A stretch of 25,611 nucleotides of DNA from Deltaproteobacteria bacterium UBA5205 (GCA_002412715.1 DHVP01000028.1:1-25611); one strand, 5' to 3'; positions 1-8,412 are shown, counted from the first letter of the stretch. The notes: generated from the letters alone by a model not told the origin. Translations and numbers: made by a program.

Positions 1-40
1 GGGTGCAGTCGGTGATTACTTTCTTGATGTCTTTTGCCAT
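1..40 (-). CDS. 5' end of a partial gene, product unknown
   Basis: An ATG at 40..38 opens a frame that runs off the left edge of the window. Only about 13 residues are visible, beginning MAKDIKKVIT. A good ribosome binding site, GAGGTGA, lies 7 bases upstream of the ATG, and this is the main support for a real start. The gene follows the 3-hydroxyacyl-CoA dehydrogenase by 70 bases with no terminator seen between them, so it is probably the next gene of the module A catabolic operon. Too little is visible to name a family. Confidence 0.6.
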   Translation of the reverse strand, partial: MAKDIKKVITDCT

Positions 41-110
41 GATGGGTTCACCTCTAATAATCCTTCGTATTGGCCGCATCTATTTCAACGCCGCACAGCC
101 TTAAACCGAG

Positions 111-965
111 CTATTTCGTGTAGTCGTAAAAACCCTTTCCGCTCTTTCGCCCGAGCATTCCCGCCTTCACCATACGTTTAAGTATCAATGGCGGCTTAAC
201 CATCGGGTCCTTCGTTTCTTCATACATATGGGTGCTGATCGCGTAAAGCACGTCGAGCCCGAAAAAATCCGCCAATGCTATGGGTCCGATAGGGTGCGAA
301 AGTCCCTTGACCGCGCCCATATCGATGTCTTCCGCGCTTGCAATCCCGTTCTCGAACATGCGAACGGCATTGAGTACGTTCGGGATCATCTGGGCGTTGA
401 CGATAAAACCCGGGGTGTCCTTCGCGACGATCACGGTCTTGTCAACGCTCTTTCCGAATTCCACCGCCATATCCATCGTCTCTTTGCTCGTTACGATGCT
501 CTGCATGATCTCGACGCAGGGCATCAGAGGCGGCGGGGTAAAGAAATGTATACCCACAACCTTCTCCGGCCGGGACGTCGCCATCGCCATATCGACTACG
601 GGGAGGCATGAGGTATTCGTCCCGAAGTATGTTTTCGGCTCACAAATCTTGTCCAAATCAGCGAAGAGCTTTCTCTTCAGTTCCATGTCCTCAAACACGC
701 ATTCGATGACGAGGTCGCAGTCCTTGTAAACGTTAATGTCCGAAGACCCTTTAATGCGGCCGAGGGCGACATCCATCTCCTGCTGTGTCATTTGCTTTTT
801 GGCGACCTTCTTGGCCAACCTTTCTTTTATGACATTTATACCCTGGGTAACCGCCTCATCGGTGATATCCGTGGTGACCACGTCGTAACCTGCCGTTGCA
901 CAGACCTGGACGATACCTCCGCCCATGAATCCGCAACCCACCACTCCAACTTTCTTGATCTTCAC
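111..965 (-). CDS. hbd: 3-hydroxybutyryl-CoA dehydrogenase (3-hydroxyacyl-CoA dehydrogenase family)
   Basis: This 284-residue protein is predicted to oxidise 3-hydroxyacyl-CoA to 3-oxoacyl-CoA with NAD(P), or the reverse, in the cytoplasm. The N-terminal Rossmann fold has GCGFMG at residues 10-15. The catalytic set is complete: Ser119, His140, Glu152 and Asn190, with spacings of 21, 12 and 38 residues that match human HAD (Ser137, His158, Glu170, Asn208). The C-terminal dimerisation domain ends in a typical GRKSGKGFYDY segment. Length is normal for the single-domain bacterial family. The start is GTG at 965, supported by AGGAG 8 bases upstream. The residue after Asn190 is Ala where the family usually has Arg. 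It is the fourth gene of the module A catabolic block, after ligase, crotonase and dienoyl-CoA reductase, consistent with a beta-oxidation step. The family call is secure; the chain-length preference is not. Confidence 0.93.
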   Translation of the reverse strand: MKIKKVGVVGCGFMGGGIVQVCATAGYDVVTTDITDEAVTQGINVIKERLAKKVAKKQMTQQEMDVALGRIKGSSDINVYKDCDLVIECVFEDMELKRKLFADLDKICEPKTYFGTNTSCLPVVDMAMATSRPEKVVGIHFFTPPPLMPCVEIMQSIVTSKETMDMAVEFGKSVDKTVIVAKDTPGFIVNAQMIPNVLNAVRMFENGIASAEDIDMGAVKGLSHPIGPIALADFFGLDVLYAISTHMYEETKDPMVKPPLILKRMVKAGMLGRKSGKGFYDYTK

Positions 966-999
966 AGCCTACTCCTTTCCGAATATCAGGTATCCGTAC

Positions 1000-1031
1000 C
1001 CCCCGTGCACCGCGGGTACGGTGCACGGGGG
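1000..1031. repeat. Perfect 12-bp inverted repeat upstream of the dehydrogenase
   Basis: CCCCCGTGCACC (1000-1011) and its exact complement (1020-1031) flank an 8-base loop in the 82-bp gap between the reductase stop and the dehydrogenase start. A competing pairing exists: CCGTACCC at 995-1002 complements GGGTACGG at 1014-1021. No T-tract follows on either strand, so a classical intrinsic terminator is not supported. An mRNA-processing or stabilising stem, or an intergenic repeat, are alternatives. Confidence 0.6.
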
Positions 1032-1047
1032 ATCGAAAATTCACATG

Positions 1048-3084
1048 TCATATTTTGGTGCCTGCATCGCGGCCTGAATTCATGGCCTCTCTGAGCCTTT
1101 TCTTGCCTCCGCCGCCGGCGCTTTCACCAACGACATACACCTCGGCCACCTTGTCTTTCAATTTGTCCGCGAGTTCCAGGTTCTCTTTGAGCCCCAGTGC
1201 CAGCAGAATCGTGTCCGCTTCAAAGAAGACCTCGCTACCGTCTTCCCTCTTCGCTTTCACGCCTTTGTCAGTAATTTCCGTGACCTTCGTGAGGGTTTCC
1301 ATGGCGACACCACCCTTCTTCATCATGTCCATTTCCACCCATCGGGTAACGGGACCGATGTCGGCACCGAGACGTTTCGTCTCTTCGATGATCCTCACCT
1401 GTTTGCCCTTTTGCATAAGGGTCAGCGCAAGTTCGCAGCCTGCAAACTGGCCGCCGATAATCGCGACCTTCTTCTTGATGGGAAAGTTGAGTCCCATCAG
1501 CTTTCTCATAAGAGCGGGACTCCCGGCAACGTCTTTTCCGACTTTTGCAGCCAGCGTCCACATGAGACCCTTCTTGGTGCTGGTGCCGCTGACAAAGGCC
1601 TCTATATCATGACTGCTGATCACGTTGTCGCTGTCTATCCCGGGTACCTTCAAATCCGTCGGGGAACCACCGGTAGCCACAATCACGACATCGGGCTTGA
1701 ATGCGTCGACAACGTCGGGTTTCACTTCAACGCCCAGCTTCACTTCAATATTAAGATCCTTGACCTGCTTTACCAGCCAGTCATGGAAAGGTTCGATCTC
1801 TTCGTTCAAAACCGATGCAAGCGTGGTCAGGCCGCCGAGTCTTTTGCCTTTTTCGTAGACCGCCACCTTGTGGCCCCGCATCGTTGCTACCCTGGCTGCT
1901 TCCAAACCGGCGGGCCCTCCGCCGATGATCATTACTTTCTTCGCCTTCTCAGCCGGGGTTTCGGGAAGTCCTTCGAGGTTCGTGTTCACACTGCACGTTA
2001 TGGGAACACCGACAAAATTATCGTCCATGCAGCGGCAGCAGGTGATGCATTTCCTGATGTCGTCCAGTTTGCCCGCCTGTGCCTTGTTGGCCCAGTCGGC
2101 GTCGGCGATGAGCTGCCGCGCCATTGCGATGATGTCAACCTTTCCGGCCGACACAATCTCTTCCGCCATGACCGGATCTTTCAATCTGTAGCCCGTTGCT
2201 ACAGGTACAGTCGCAACCTTCTTGATGGCTTCGCCCAGATAAACAAAGGCCCCTTCGGGAACCCACTGCTGGACGAGAGGGATCGGGCTTTCGTGCCAAC
2301 CCGCCTGAACGTTGAATGATGCGATGCCGGCTTTTTCCAGAACGGGAATCATCTTCTGTACGTCTTCGATCTTGTTGCCACCTTCGAGAAGCTCGTCTCC
2401 CGATATACGGCATGTCAGTGTGAAATCGGCACCCGCCTTTGCTTTACAGGCCGCGATTACATCGAGGAAGAAGCGCAGTCTTTTTTCCGGGGTTCCGCCG
2501 TACTCATCGGTCCTTCTGTTTGAATAGGGCGACAGGAACCTGTTGATGAAGTAGCCTATACCGGCATGGAATTCCACCAGGTCGAAACCGGCCTCTCTGG
2601 CTCTTCGTGCCCCTTCACCAAACTGGTCGATTATGAGGCGGATCTCATCCACCGTCAGCTCCCTGACTTCCTTCACGCTCGGACCACCCGCACCGGCCGA
2701 CGGACCGACGCCTTCCAGGGGATTATCATTGTTCGCCCTCCACTCGGAACAGATAACAAGCTGGCAGGAGGCCTTGCCGCCATTGTCCTGGATTGCCTTC
2801 GACACGCGCCTCAGTCCCGGTATCTGGTCATCATTCCATATACCGACACCCGAGGCGATATTGATGTAACGGGGCGTAACACCGCTCAGGTCAAAAGGAT
2901 AGGCTGAACCGATAGTTACGAGACCTGTTCCTCCCCTGGCCCGCGCTCCCATGAAATTGGCATACTTGTCGGTCACATAGTAGTTGTCAAGAAAACCTGT
3001 CGTGACACCCAGCATCATCACACGGTTCTTCAGCTCCACATTGCCTACTTTAATTGGTTCAAACAATTTTTTTGGTGCACTCAT
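1048..3084 (-). CDS. FadH-like 2,4-dienoyl-CoA reductase (FMN / 4Fe-4S / FAD ene-reductase)
   Basis: This 678-residue cytoplasmic flavoprotein is predicted to reduce a conjugated dienoyl- or enoyl-CoA with NAD(P)H. Residues 1-335 form an Old Yellow Enzyme TIM barrel. Tyr178 and His264 (in GWHES) are 86 residues apart, the same spacing as catalytic Tyr166 and His252 of E. coli FadH. Cys346, Cys349, Cys352 and Cys364 form the 4Fe-4S site 82 residues after that His, as in FadH; Cys350 is an extra cysteine. An FAD-binding fold starts at IIGGGPAG (about 386) and a second Rossmann fold at IIGGQFAG (about 542). The C-terminal flavin motif reads VGES where the family normally has VGD. An upstream in-frame ATG at 3132 has no ribosome binding site. 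The ATG at 3084 follows AAGGAG and is preferred. It lies 95 bases after the crotonase gene. The family call is strong; the substrate is unknown. Confidence 0.9.
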   Translation of the reverse strand: MSAPKKLFEPIKVGNVELKNRVMMLGVTTGFLDNYYVTDKYANFMGARARGGTGLVTIGSAYPFDLSGVTPRYINIASGVGIWNDDQIPGLRRVSKAIQDNGGKASCQLVICSEWRANNDNPLEGVGPSAGAGGPSVKEVRELTVDEIRLIIDQFGEGARRAREAGFDLVEFHAGIGYFINRFLSPYSNRRTDEYGGTPEKRLRFFLDVIAACKAKAGADFTLTCRISGDELLEGGNKIEDVQKMIPVLEKAGIASFNVQAGWHESPIPLVQQWVPEGAFVYLGEAIKKVATVPVATGYRLKDPVMAEEIVSAGKVDIIAMARQLIADADWANKAQAGKLDDIRKCITCCRCMDDNFVGVPITCSVNTNLEGLPETPAEKAKKVMIIGGGPAGLEAARVATMRGHKVAVYEKGKRLGGLTTLASVLNEEIEPFHDWLVKQVKDLNIEVKLGVEVKPDVVDAFKPDVVIVATGGSPTDLKVPGIDSDNVISSHDIEAFVSGTSTKKGLMWTLAAKVGKDVAGSPALMRKLMGLNFPIKKKVAIIGGQFAGCELALTLMQKGKQVRIIEETKRLGADIGPVTRWVEMDMMKKGGVAMETLTKVTEITDKGVKAKREDGSEVFFEADTILLALGLKENLELADKLKDKVAEVYVVGESAGGGGKKRLREAMNSGRDAGTKI

Positions 3085-3179
3085 GGCTGTCTCCTTAATG
3101 TGTATGACATGAGTAGGCCCGATCTCATGCATCTCTCAGCACGACCGCCCTACCTCCTATGCTCATGATATAGCGTCCT

Positions 3180-3980
3180 TCATTTCGATCTTTTCGTTTT
3201 ATTCTTTCCCTTGAGGGGATTTCGTATAGGCCCGGCCGCAAGGCACAGAACCTGGTTTCTGTCTTCCATGTAAAGCGCCGATTCCAGGCTGGCCCCCCCC
3301 ATGTTCTGGTTCGCCACCTCTTTCGTCAGTTTCAGGCCAAGAGCGGATTTCGTCAGCATCTTACCGGCGATCTCCTGCGCCCTGGCCATCAGCTTGTCGG
3401 GGGAAACCACGTGATTGACAAGCCCTATTTCCCGCGCTGTCTTGGCGTCGATCGCATCACCCGTGTAAAGGTACTCCAGGGCACGGCCAATGGTGACCTG
3501 CCTGGGGAAGTGGTAGCTGCTTCCCATATCCGCGCCGGACAGTCCGATATTGACATAGGACGCTACGAATTTCGCCGTCGGGTCGGCAACCCTGAGGTCG
3601 GCGGCGACGGCAATACTGAACCCTCCACCGGCTGCATAGCCTCGTACGGCGGCGATAATAGGCTGAGGCGCCCTTCTCATCAGGAGAATGATGTCGGACA
3701 TCTCATGCTGAAACGCATATATCTCGTCGACGCTCCACTTGTAGAACGGGTGAGACGGGTCGTCCATCTCGTCGACGTCCTGACCCGCGCAGAAGGAAGT
3801 GCCGGCGCCGGTAAGAATTATTACCCTGCATTCCTTATCGATCTGCATCGCACTCCAGAAAGCATGAAGCTCAGACCTCATCTGTTTCGAGCAGGCATTG
3901 AGTTTATCCGGGGCATTGAATGTCAGGATGCCCAGTCCCTTTTTCAGTTCGAACTTCAAGAATTTGTATGCGGCTTTCAT
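3180..3980 (-). CDS. Crotonase-fold enoyl-CoA hydratase/isomerase family protein, module A
   Basis: This 266-residue member of the crotonase superfamily acts on acyl-CoA thioesters. The oxyanion-hole elements are present: FCAGQD (about 63-68) and GYAAGGG (about 114-120). The two classical hydratase glutamates are not. Ser122 occupies the position of rat Glu144 and Tyr142 that of Glu164, at the correct 20-residue spacing. Asp151 in LSGADMG falls near Asp204 of dienoyl-CoA isomerase. Simple enoyl-CoA hydration is therefore doubtful, and isomerase, hydrolase or another CoA chemistry is possible. The ATG at 3980 follows GGGAG by 5 bases, and only 11 bases separate it from the ligase stop, so the two are co-transcribed. 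The coding strand contains a run of eight G (3293-3300), a possible slippage site, although the frame is intact here. The closest relatives in this window are the two module B crotonases. Confidence 0.88.
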   Translation of the reverse strand: MKAAYKFLKFELKKGLGILTFNAPDKLNACSKQMRSELHAFWSAMQIDKECRVIILTGAGTSFCAGQDVDEMDDPSHPFYKWSVDEIYAFQHEMSDIILLMRRAPQPIIAAVRGYAAGGGFSIAVAADLRVADPTAKFVASYVNIGLSGADMGSSYHFPRQVTIGRALEYLYTGDAIDAKTAREIGLVNHVVSPDKLMARAQEIAGKMLTKSALGLKLTKEVANQNMGGASLESALYMEDRNQVLCLAAGPIRNPLKGKNKTKRSK

Positions 3981-3991
3981 GAAAACTCCCG

Positions 3992-5596
3992 TTATATTCC
4001 TCTGGCCTCAAGTGCCTCTATCAATTTGAATTTCTGTACTTTACCGAGTGCCGTCACAGGGAACTCATCCATTACCACCACTACGTTAGGCACCTTATAA
4101 TTCGCGAGACGACCCTTGCAATAGGTGATAATATCCTTGTCCACAATAGCGCTTCCGGGGGCAGGAATCACGCAGGCAACGATCTTCTCGCCCATAACCT
4201 TGTCGGGCAAACCAACTACCGCGACTGCCTGCACGCCGTCGATCAGTCCGATCTGTTCTTCAAGCTCGGCCGGGTATACGTTGAACCCTCCCCTGATGAT
4301 CATCTCTTTCTTGCGCCCCACTATCGCCAGCATACCATTATCAAGATACTTGCCCAGATCGCCGGAACAAAAATACCCGTTTTGATCGAACGCCGCCTTC
4401 GTCACTTCCGGCTGCTGGTAATAACCGGAAAAGAGGTTCGGCCCTTTGATGCTGACCTCTCCGACTTCTCCGACAGGAAGCATTTCGTGTTTATCATCGG
4501 TGATAATGATATCCACACCATCAAGCGGACGGCCCACCGTTCCGACCTTCAGGGATTCGTCATCCTCCACGTCGTTCATCGAGCAGGCCCCATTCTCACT
4601 CATGCCATACACGGAAACAAGCTTGCAGTTCATCTTGTTTCTCACGTTCACCATGAGCTCTTCGGGGATGATCGCCCCACCCGTATATCCCGCCCGGCTG
4701 CTCGAGAAATCGGTTTCTGCAAAGTCGGGATGCTCCAGCATGAGGACAAACATTGTGGGAACACCATATATCAGGGAGATCTTTTCAGTGCTGTACATCT
4801 TCAATGCGTCCGCGGCATTGAATGTCTCCATCATGACGATCCTGCATCGCGCCATGAGAGAGTTGGGAAACTGGATAAAGGCGCACAGGGTATGCGAACA
4901 GGGCACGACCATCAGGGAGACGTCATCGGCTGTGATCCTGAGCCTGCGTGTTACCTGCATTGCACCGAAGATGAAGGCCCTGTGGGTCATCACGACACCC
5001 TTGGGCAAGCCCGTGCTGCCGGAAGTATAGAGTATGGAGGCAACGTCCTCGTATTTCGGAAGGTCTTCCCTCAGCAGTTTCTCATCGATCGTCTTGCCGA
5101 GATCCAGGGCTTCCTGGTAGGGGCGGGCCCAGGAGGGAACCTTGGGACCGTTGACGAAGCACATTTCCAGGTTGGGTAATTCCGGCCGCACCTTCTCTAT
5201 GATATCGGTAAAGCTTGTCTTTAAATACTCGTCTACCGTAAACAGGCACCGGGCTCCCGAATGCTTCAGCATGTAGCTGAGCTCGTATTCCCGGTAACGC
5301 GTTGACAGCAGAACGAAAACCGCACCTATATAAAGAGTGGCCTGCTGCACGACAAAAAAATCCGGGCAATTGGGAAAGAGGGCCGCAACCCGGTCGCCTT
5401 TTTTGATCCCGAGCCTCTTAAGGGCCATCGCAAGCGTAGTCACTTTCTTATAAAACTGCCCGTATGTCATTCTTTCCCCGTTGAAGGAGATCATTTCCTT
5501 ATCGGGAACATCCCGTGCAAGCCCATCGAGTATCTGACCGAAGGTCTGTCCTTCGTATTCGCTGTAATTGTCGCGTTTCCCCAGTTCTTCTTTCAT
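3992..5596 (-). CDS. AMP-dependent acyl-CoA ligase, module A
   Basis: This 534-residue member of the ANL (acyl-adenylate) superfamily is predicted to activate a carboxylic acid to its CoA thioester using ATP. The phosphate-binding loop reads YTSGSTGLPKG. The YGMSENG motif, the SGD motif that contacts ribose, and the hinge region GRKKEMIIRGG with NVYPAELE follow in order. The catalytic lysine lies in GKVQKFKL near the C-terminus. All core motifs look canonical. It is the first gene of the module A catabolic block and is followed at 11 bases by the crotonase. Upstream lies a long gap beyond a terminator, so it should have its own promoter. The ATG at 5596 has AAGGAG about 10 bases upstream, a somewhat long spacing. 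The acid activated cannot be deduced; medium-chain, aromatic or cyclic acids all fit. Confidence 0.92.
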   Translation of the reverse strand: MKEELGKRDNYSEYEGQTFGQILDGLARDVPDKEMISFNGERMTYGQFYKKVTTLAMALKRLGIKKGDRVAALFPNCPDFFVVQQATLYIGAVFVLLSTRYREYELSYMLKHSGARCLFTVDEYLKTSFTDIIEKVRPELPNLEMCFVNGPKVPSWARPYQEALDLGKTIDEKLLREDLPKYEDVASILYTSGSTGLPKGVVMTHRAFIFGAMQVTRRLRITADDVSLMVVPCSHTLCAFIQFPNSLMARCRIVMMETFNAADALKMYSTEKISLIYGVPTMFVLMLEHPDFAETDFSSSRAGYTGGAIIPEELMVNVRNKMNCKLVSVYGMSENGACSMNDVEDDESLKVGTVGRPLDGVDIIITDDKHEMLPVGEVGEVSIKGPNLFSGYYQQPEVTKAAFDQNGYFCSGDLGKYLDNGMLAIVGRKKEMIIRGGFNVYPAELEEQIGLIDGVQAVAVVGLPDKVMGEKIVACVIPAPGSAIVDKDIITYCKGRLANYKVPNVVVVMDEFPVTALGKVQKFKLIEALEARGI

Positions 5597-5960
5597 GGCT
5601 CTACCACTCCTTTTTTATTAAGTTCTCAGGTCTCATCCGTACATCCAACTCGTCCGCAAGACATGGCATTTTCTATCAAAAGACGCGATTGCGCGCCGCA
5701 TGCATCCTGGAAAGCTGTACTGCCGAACAGGGGAACCGGCCGATAAACAAGAAGGTAAAACAACGACGTATTCTGTAAATGGGCATTCGTGAAGGTTCGC
5801 CGGGCCTCATTACCGGCCGGTCGGACAACCAGGTTCTAAAGGAGGTCGGCGTTACACACAAAGCCACCGGCATGACGTTACAACCGCAAGAAATCTTCTG
5901 TCGCCCCTGCATTGCCGCTCTCAATCAAGCTTCAGTAGAATAACAGCCAGATGTGACTAT
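5597..5960. other. 364-bp intergenic region between the livF-A terminator and the ligase
   Basis: No convincing gene is seen here. An open frame at 5676-5924 on the minus strand has no ribosome binding site or recognisable motif. The region should hold the promoter of the ligase operon, but I find no well-spaced sigma-70 pair and no GG-N10-GC sigma-54 element. It contains a 10-bp perfect palindrome, ACCGGCCGGT (5812-5821), and a second copy of its first eight bases at 5735-5742. These are candidate regulator sites only. Confidence 0.5.
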
Positions 5961-5988
5961 AAAAACGGGACTGTAATCCTACAGCCCG
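5961..5988 (-). terminator. Intrinsic terminator of the module A transporter operon
   Basis: On the minus strand, CGGGCTGTA pairs with TACAG and CCCG across a 4-base GGAT loop, with one bulged T, and is followed immediately by TTTTT. The stem includes the livF-A stop codon. It separates the transporter from the downstream ligase operon. Confidence 0.8.
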
Positions 5989-6689
5989 CATCTTTCGCGA
6001 ACCTCTTCGCTCTCGGAAAGGAACTGCACGGTACCCTCGCACTTCACCAGCCCCTTCTCCAGGACATATCCCCTGTCGGACATCTTCAGGGCCAGCGCCG
6101 CCTTCTGCTCGACGAGCAGAAGCGTCATCTTCTCGCTTTCACAGAGCTTTCTTATTATGTCTATGAGTTCCCATATGACAACCGGCGCCAATCCCTCGAA
6201 GGGCTCATCGAGCAGGACGAGCTTCGGATCGCACATCAAACCCCTGGCTATAGCCAGCATCTGCTGCTGCCCGCCGGAAAGATAACCTCCCCCCTGCGAC
6301 TCCTTCTCTTTCAGAATCGGGAAGTACATATAGGCCTTTTCCAGCATTTCCTCTTTTTGGGATTTCGTCATATTAACCGCGCTGCTCGTACCGATCATAA
6401 GGTTTTCTTTTACGGACAGGCGTGTAAAGATCCTTCTGTCCTCGGGAATATAGCTTATCCCCATGCAGGCTATGGCGTCGGGCCTCTTATTCTGTATCTC
6501 GCGGCCCTGGAAATGGATGGTGCCCTTTTGAGAAGCCACGAGCCCCATGATCGACTTCAGCGTTGTACTTTTGCCGACCCCGTTGCGTCCGAGAAGACAG
6601 ACGATCTCGCCTTCCTGGACGTCAAGGGTAATGCCCTGCAGTATGTGGCTTTTCCCGTAGAATGTATTCAGATCCCTGAGTTCGAGCAT
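5979..6689 (-). CDS. livF: Branched-chain-type ABC transporter ATP-binding protein LivF, module A
   Basis: This 236-residue ATPase is one of the two nucleotide-binding subunits of a HAAT (LivKHMGF-type) importer and sits on the cytoplasmic face of the membrane. Walker A is GRNGVGKST (34-42), the ABC signature LSGGQ (137-141) and Walker B LVLLDEP (157-163), followed by the LivF-typical GLAP. The ATG directly follows the livG stop codon, with GGAGG 8 bases upstream, so translation is coupled. It is the last gene of the transporter operon, and its stop codon is part of an intrinsic terminator. The family call is secure. The transported solute is not known; the gene context points to an organic acid rather than an amino acid. 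Confidence 0.95.
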   Translation of the reverse strand: MLELRDLNTFYGKSHILQGITLDVQEGEIVCLLGRNGVGKSTTLKSIMGLVASQKGTIHFQGREIQNKRPDAIACMGISYIPEDRRIFTRLSVKENLMIGTSSAVNMTKSQKEEMLEKAYMYFPILKEKESQGGGYLSGGQQQMLAIARGLMCDPKLVLLDEPFEGLAPVVIWELIDIIRKLCESEKMTLLLVEQKAALALKMSDRGYVLEKGLVKCEGTVQFLSESEEVRERCGL

Positions 6690-7427
6690 TTAGATTTCCT
6701 CCCCGAAATAAGCGGTCTTAACCGCTTCATTCGCTTTGACTTCCTGGGGAAGACCTTCGGCAAGCACACTTCCCTGGTCCATAACGATGATCCTGTCGGA
6801 AACCGCGAAGACCATGTTGATATCATGCTCGATAAGAATTATGGTGACCATCCCTTTCAGTTTATTGATCAAAGCAATCGTGGCCTTTGTCTCCATAGGT
6901 GTCATGCCCGCCGTGGGCTCATCGAAAAGGACGAGCGAAGGCTTCGCCGCGAGGGTCATGCCGATCTCCAGATATCTCTGGTCCCCGTGAGAGAGCGTCC
7001 CGGCCCTCGTATCCCTGAGATCCAGCAATCCCAGCAGATCGAGAATCTTCTCGGCCTCTTCGATGGGCTCCTTCAGTTTGGAAACGTGAGAAAACATCCG
7101 CCTGGTTGCCTTTCTTCCCTGGCATGCAAGGCGAATATTTTCAAAAACCGAGAGCCCCTGGAATATATTGGTTATCTGGAACGATCTCGCGATGCCCTTG
7201 TGACAGAGCTTGTCCGGAGGCATTCCCGTCACTCGTGCACCTTTAAATGTCACCTCGCCGCTGTCCGGCTGAAACACACCGGTGATCAGATTGAAGAGGG
7301 TCGTTTTACCGGCCCCGTTCGGTCCTATGATAGACAGAGTGGTACCCTCATCCAGTGTGAAGGAAACATTATGAACCGCCTGAAGCGCTCCGAAGGACCT
7401 GCACAGCTCCTTGACCTCAAAGAACAT
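6690..7427 (-). CDS. livG: Branched-chain-type ABC transporter ATP-binding protein LivG, module A
   Basis: This 245-residue ATPase pairs with LivF to power the importer. Walker A is GPNGAGKTT (35-43) and Walker B LVLFDEP (165-171). The signature reads LSHGD (145-149) instead of LSGGQ, a variant I recall from urea-type UrtD relatives. A TTG at 7433 would extend the protein by two residues, but it abuts the GGGAG ribosome binding site. The ATG at 7427 has a 6-base spacing and is chosen. The gene lies 12 bases after livM and its stop directly abuts the livF start, typical of a coupled operon. LivG subunits usually have a longer C-terminal tail than LivF, as seen here. The solute is unknown. Confidence 0.94.
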   Translation of the reverse strand: MFFEVKELCRSFGALQAVHNVSFTLDEGTTLSIIGPNGAGKTTLFNLITGVFQPDSGEVTFKGARVTGMPPDKLCHKGIARSFQITNIFQGLSVFENIRLACQGRKATRRMFSHVSKLKEPIEEAEKILDLLGLLDLRDTRAGTLSHGDQRYLEIGMTLAAKPSLVLFDEPTAGMTPMETKATIALINKLKGMVTIILIEHDINMVFAVSDRIIVMDQGSVLAEGLPQEVKANEAVKTAYFGEEI

Positions 7428-7439
7428 TTTCAACTCCCG

Positions 7440-8408
7440 TTATTCGTTTCTGTCTTTTTTTGCAAACAGCCCGAGAAATCCTTTCGGCATGAATATAACT
7501 ACCGCCACGAAGATCGCCCCTATTATGATGTTATGGGCGGCAAAATGCGTGGAGATAATCGATTCGAAGACGGTAATGACCACCGCGCCGATCATGGGCC
7601 CGATCAGGGTTCCGATTCCGCCTATCAGGTCCATGACTATGACCTTGCCGGAGAGCAGAAAACTGAGCTGTTCCGTATCGGCGTAACTCTTGAACGCCGT
7701 GAACATCGCGCCGCTGAACCCGGCGAAGGCCCCGGCTATCACGAAGGCCGTCACCTTGCTCCACTTTACATTGAATCCGAGGAAGGGCACGCGATTTTCG
7801 TTTTCCCTGATTCCGGACAGAATACTGCCGAAGGGCGAGCTGACTATTAACTTGCACACCAGATAGGACAGGTATGCAAACGCAACAGCCACCCAGTAAA
7901 AATTTGTCGTTGATTTTAAATTGATCTCGAAAGGCCCCAAACCCAACATCGGTGTGGGAACACCCACAAGTCCGTCGGATCCGCCCAAAGGCGTGTTGTA
8001 TGAATGGAAAATGATTCTGTATACAACCTCGGCAAAGGCGAGCGTCAAGATAGCGAAATATATGCCCTTGGCCCGGATCGATACGACGCCGACAAAGAGG
8101 GCTAGGACCGCACTGCAGAACCCCGCCAGAATCAGGCCAAGCCAGATTGACGGGAAGAGGAATTTGAGCATCACTCCCATTGCGTAACCGCCGATGCCGA
8201 AAAATGCCGCATGTCCAAACGTTGCTATACCTGCATAGCCCATCACCAGATCGAGGCTCATTGCAAAAACGGAGAGGATTATCGCCTCCACGGCCAGCTT
8301 CTGGTGGTAGGTGCTGAGAAACAGCGGCAGGATTGCAAGCACCGCAAGTACAACTGCATGAAACAAAATTACCCTCGTGATATTAGAGCCGGAATTGAGC
8401 TTTCCCAT
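7440..8408 (-). CDS. livM: Branched-chain-type ABC transporter permease LivM, module A
   Basis: This 322-residue integral membrane permease forms the translocation channel with LivH. Many hydrophobic segments are visible along its length. The family motif GYAGIATFGHAAFFGIGGYA follows the second or third of them. A cytoplasmic coupling loop near residue 265 contains the GGIGTLIGPMIGA segment that contacts the ATPases, and the C-terminal MPKGFLGLF is typical of LivM. The ATG at 8408 lies only 4 bases after the livH stop, with GGAGAGG overlapping that stop, so expression is coupled. Solute specificity is set mainly by the binding protein and cannot be read here. Confidence 0.93.
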   Translation of the reverse strand: MGKLNSGSNITRVILFHAVVLAVLAILPLFLSTYHQKLAVEAIILSVFAMSLDLVMGYAGIATFGHAAFFGIGGYAMGVMLKFLFPSIWLGLILAGFCSAVLALFVGVVSIRAKGIYFAILTLAFAEVVYRIIFHSYNTPLGGSDGLVGVPTPMLGLGPFEINLKSTTNFYWVAVAFAYLSYLVCKLIVSSPFGSILSGIRENENRVPFLGFNVKWSKVTAFVIAGAFAGFSGAMFTAFKSYADTEQLSFLLSGKVIVMDLIGGIGTLIGPMIGAVVITVFESIISTHFAAHNIIIGAIFVAVVIFMPKGFLGLFAKKDRNE

Positions 8409-8412
8409 AGCG

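Noticed and set aside
1411..2319. Plus-strand open frame of 302 codons opposite the FadH-like gene
   Set aside because: It is antisense to a gene with complete catalytic and cofactor motifs, and its translation has no recognisable domain.
5676..5924. Minus-strand open frame of 82 codons in the 364-bp gap
   Set aside because: It has no ribosome binding site and no domain, and its codon use looks random.
7428..7433. TTG start for livG-A
   Set aside because: It abuts the ribosome binding site directly; the ATG six bases later has proper spacing.
6357..7850. Long plus-strand open frame of 497 codons opposite livF, livG and livM
   Set aside because: It mirrors strongly supported minus-strand genes, has no ribosome binding site or known motif, and shows a His/Arg-rich composition typical of antisense frames.
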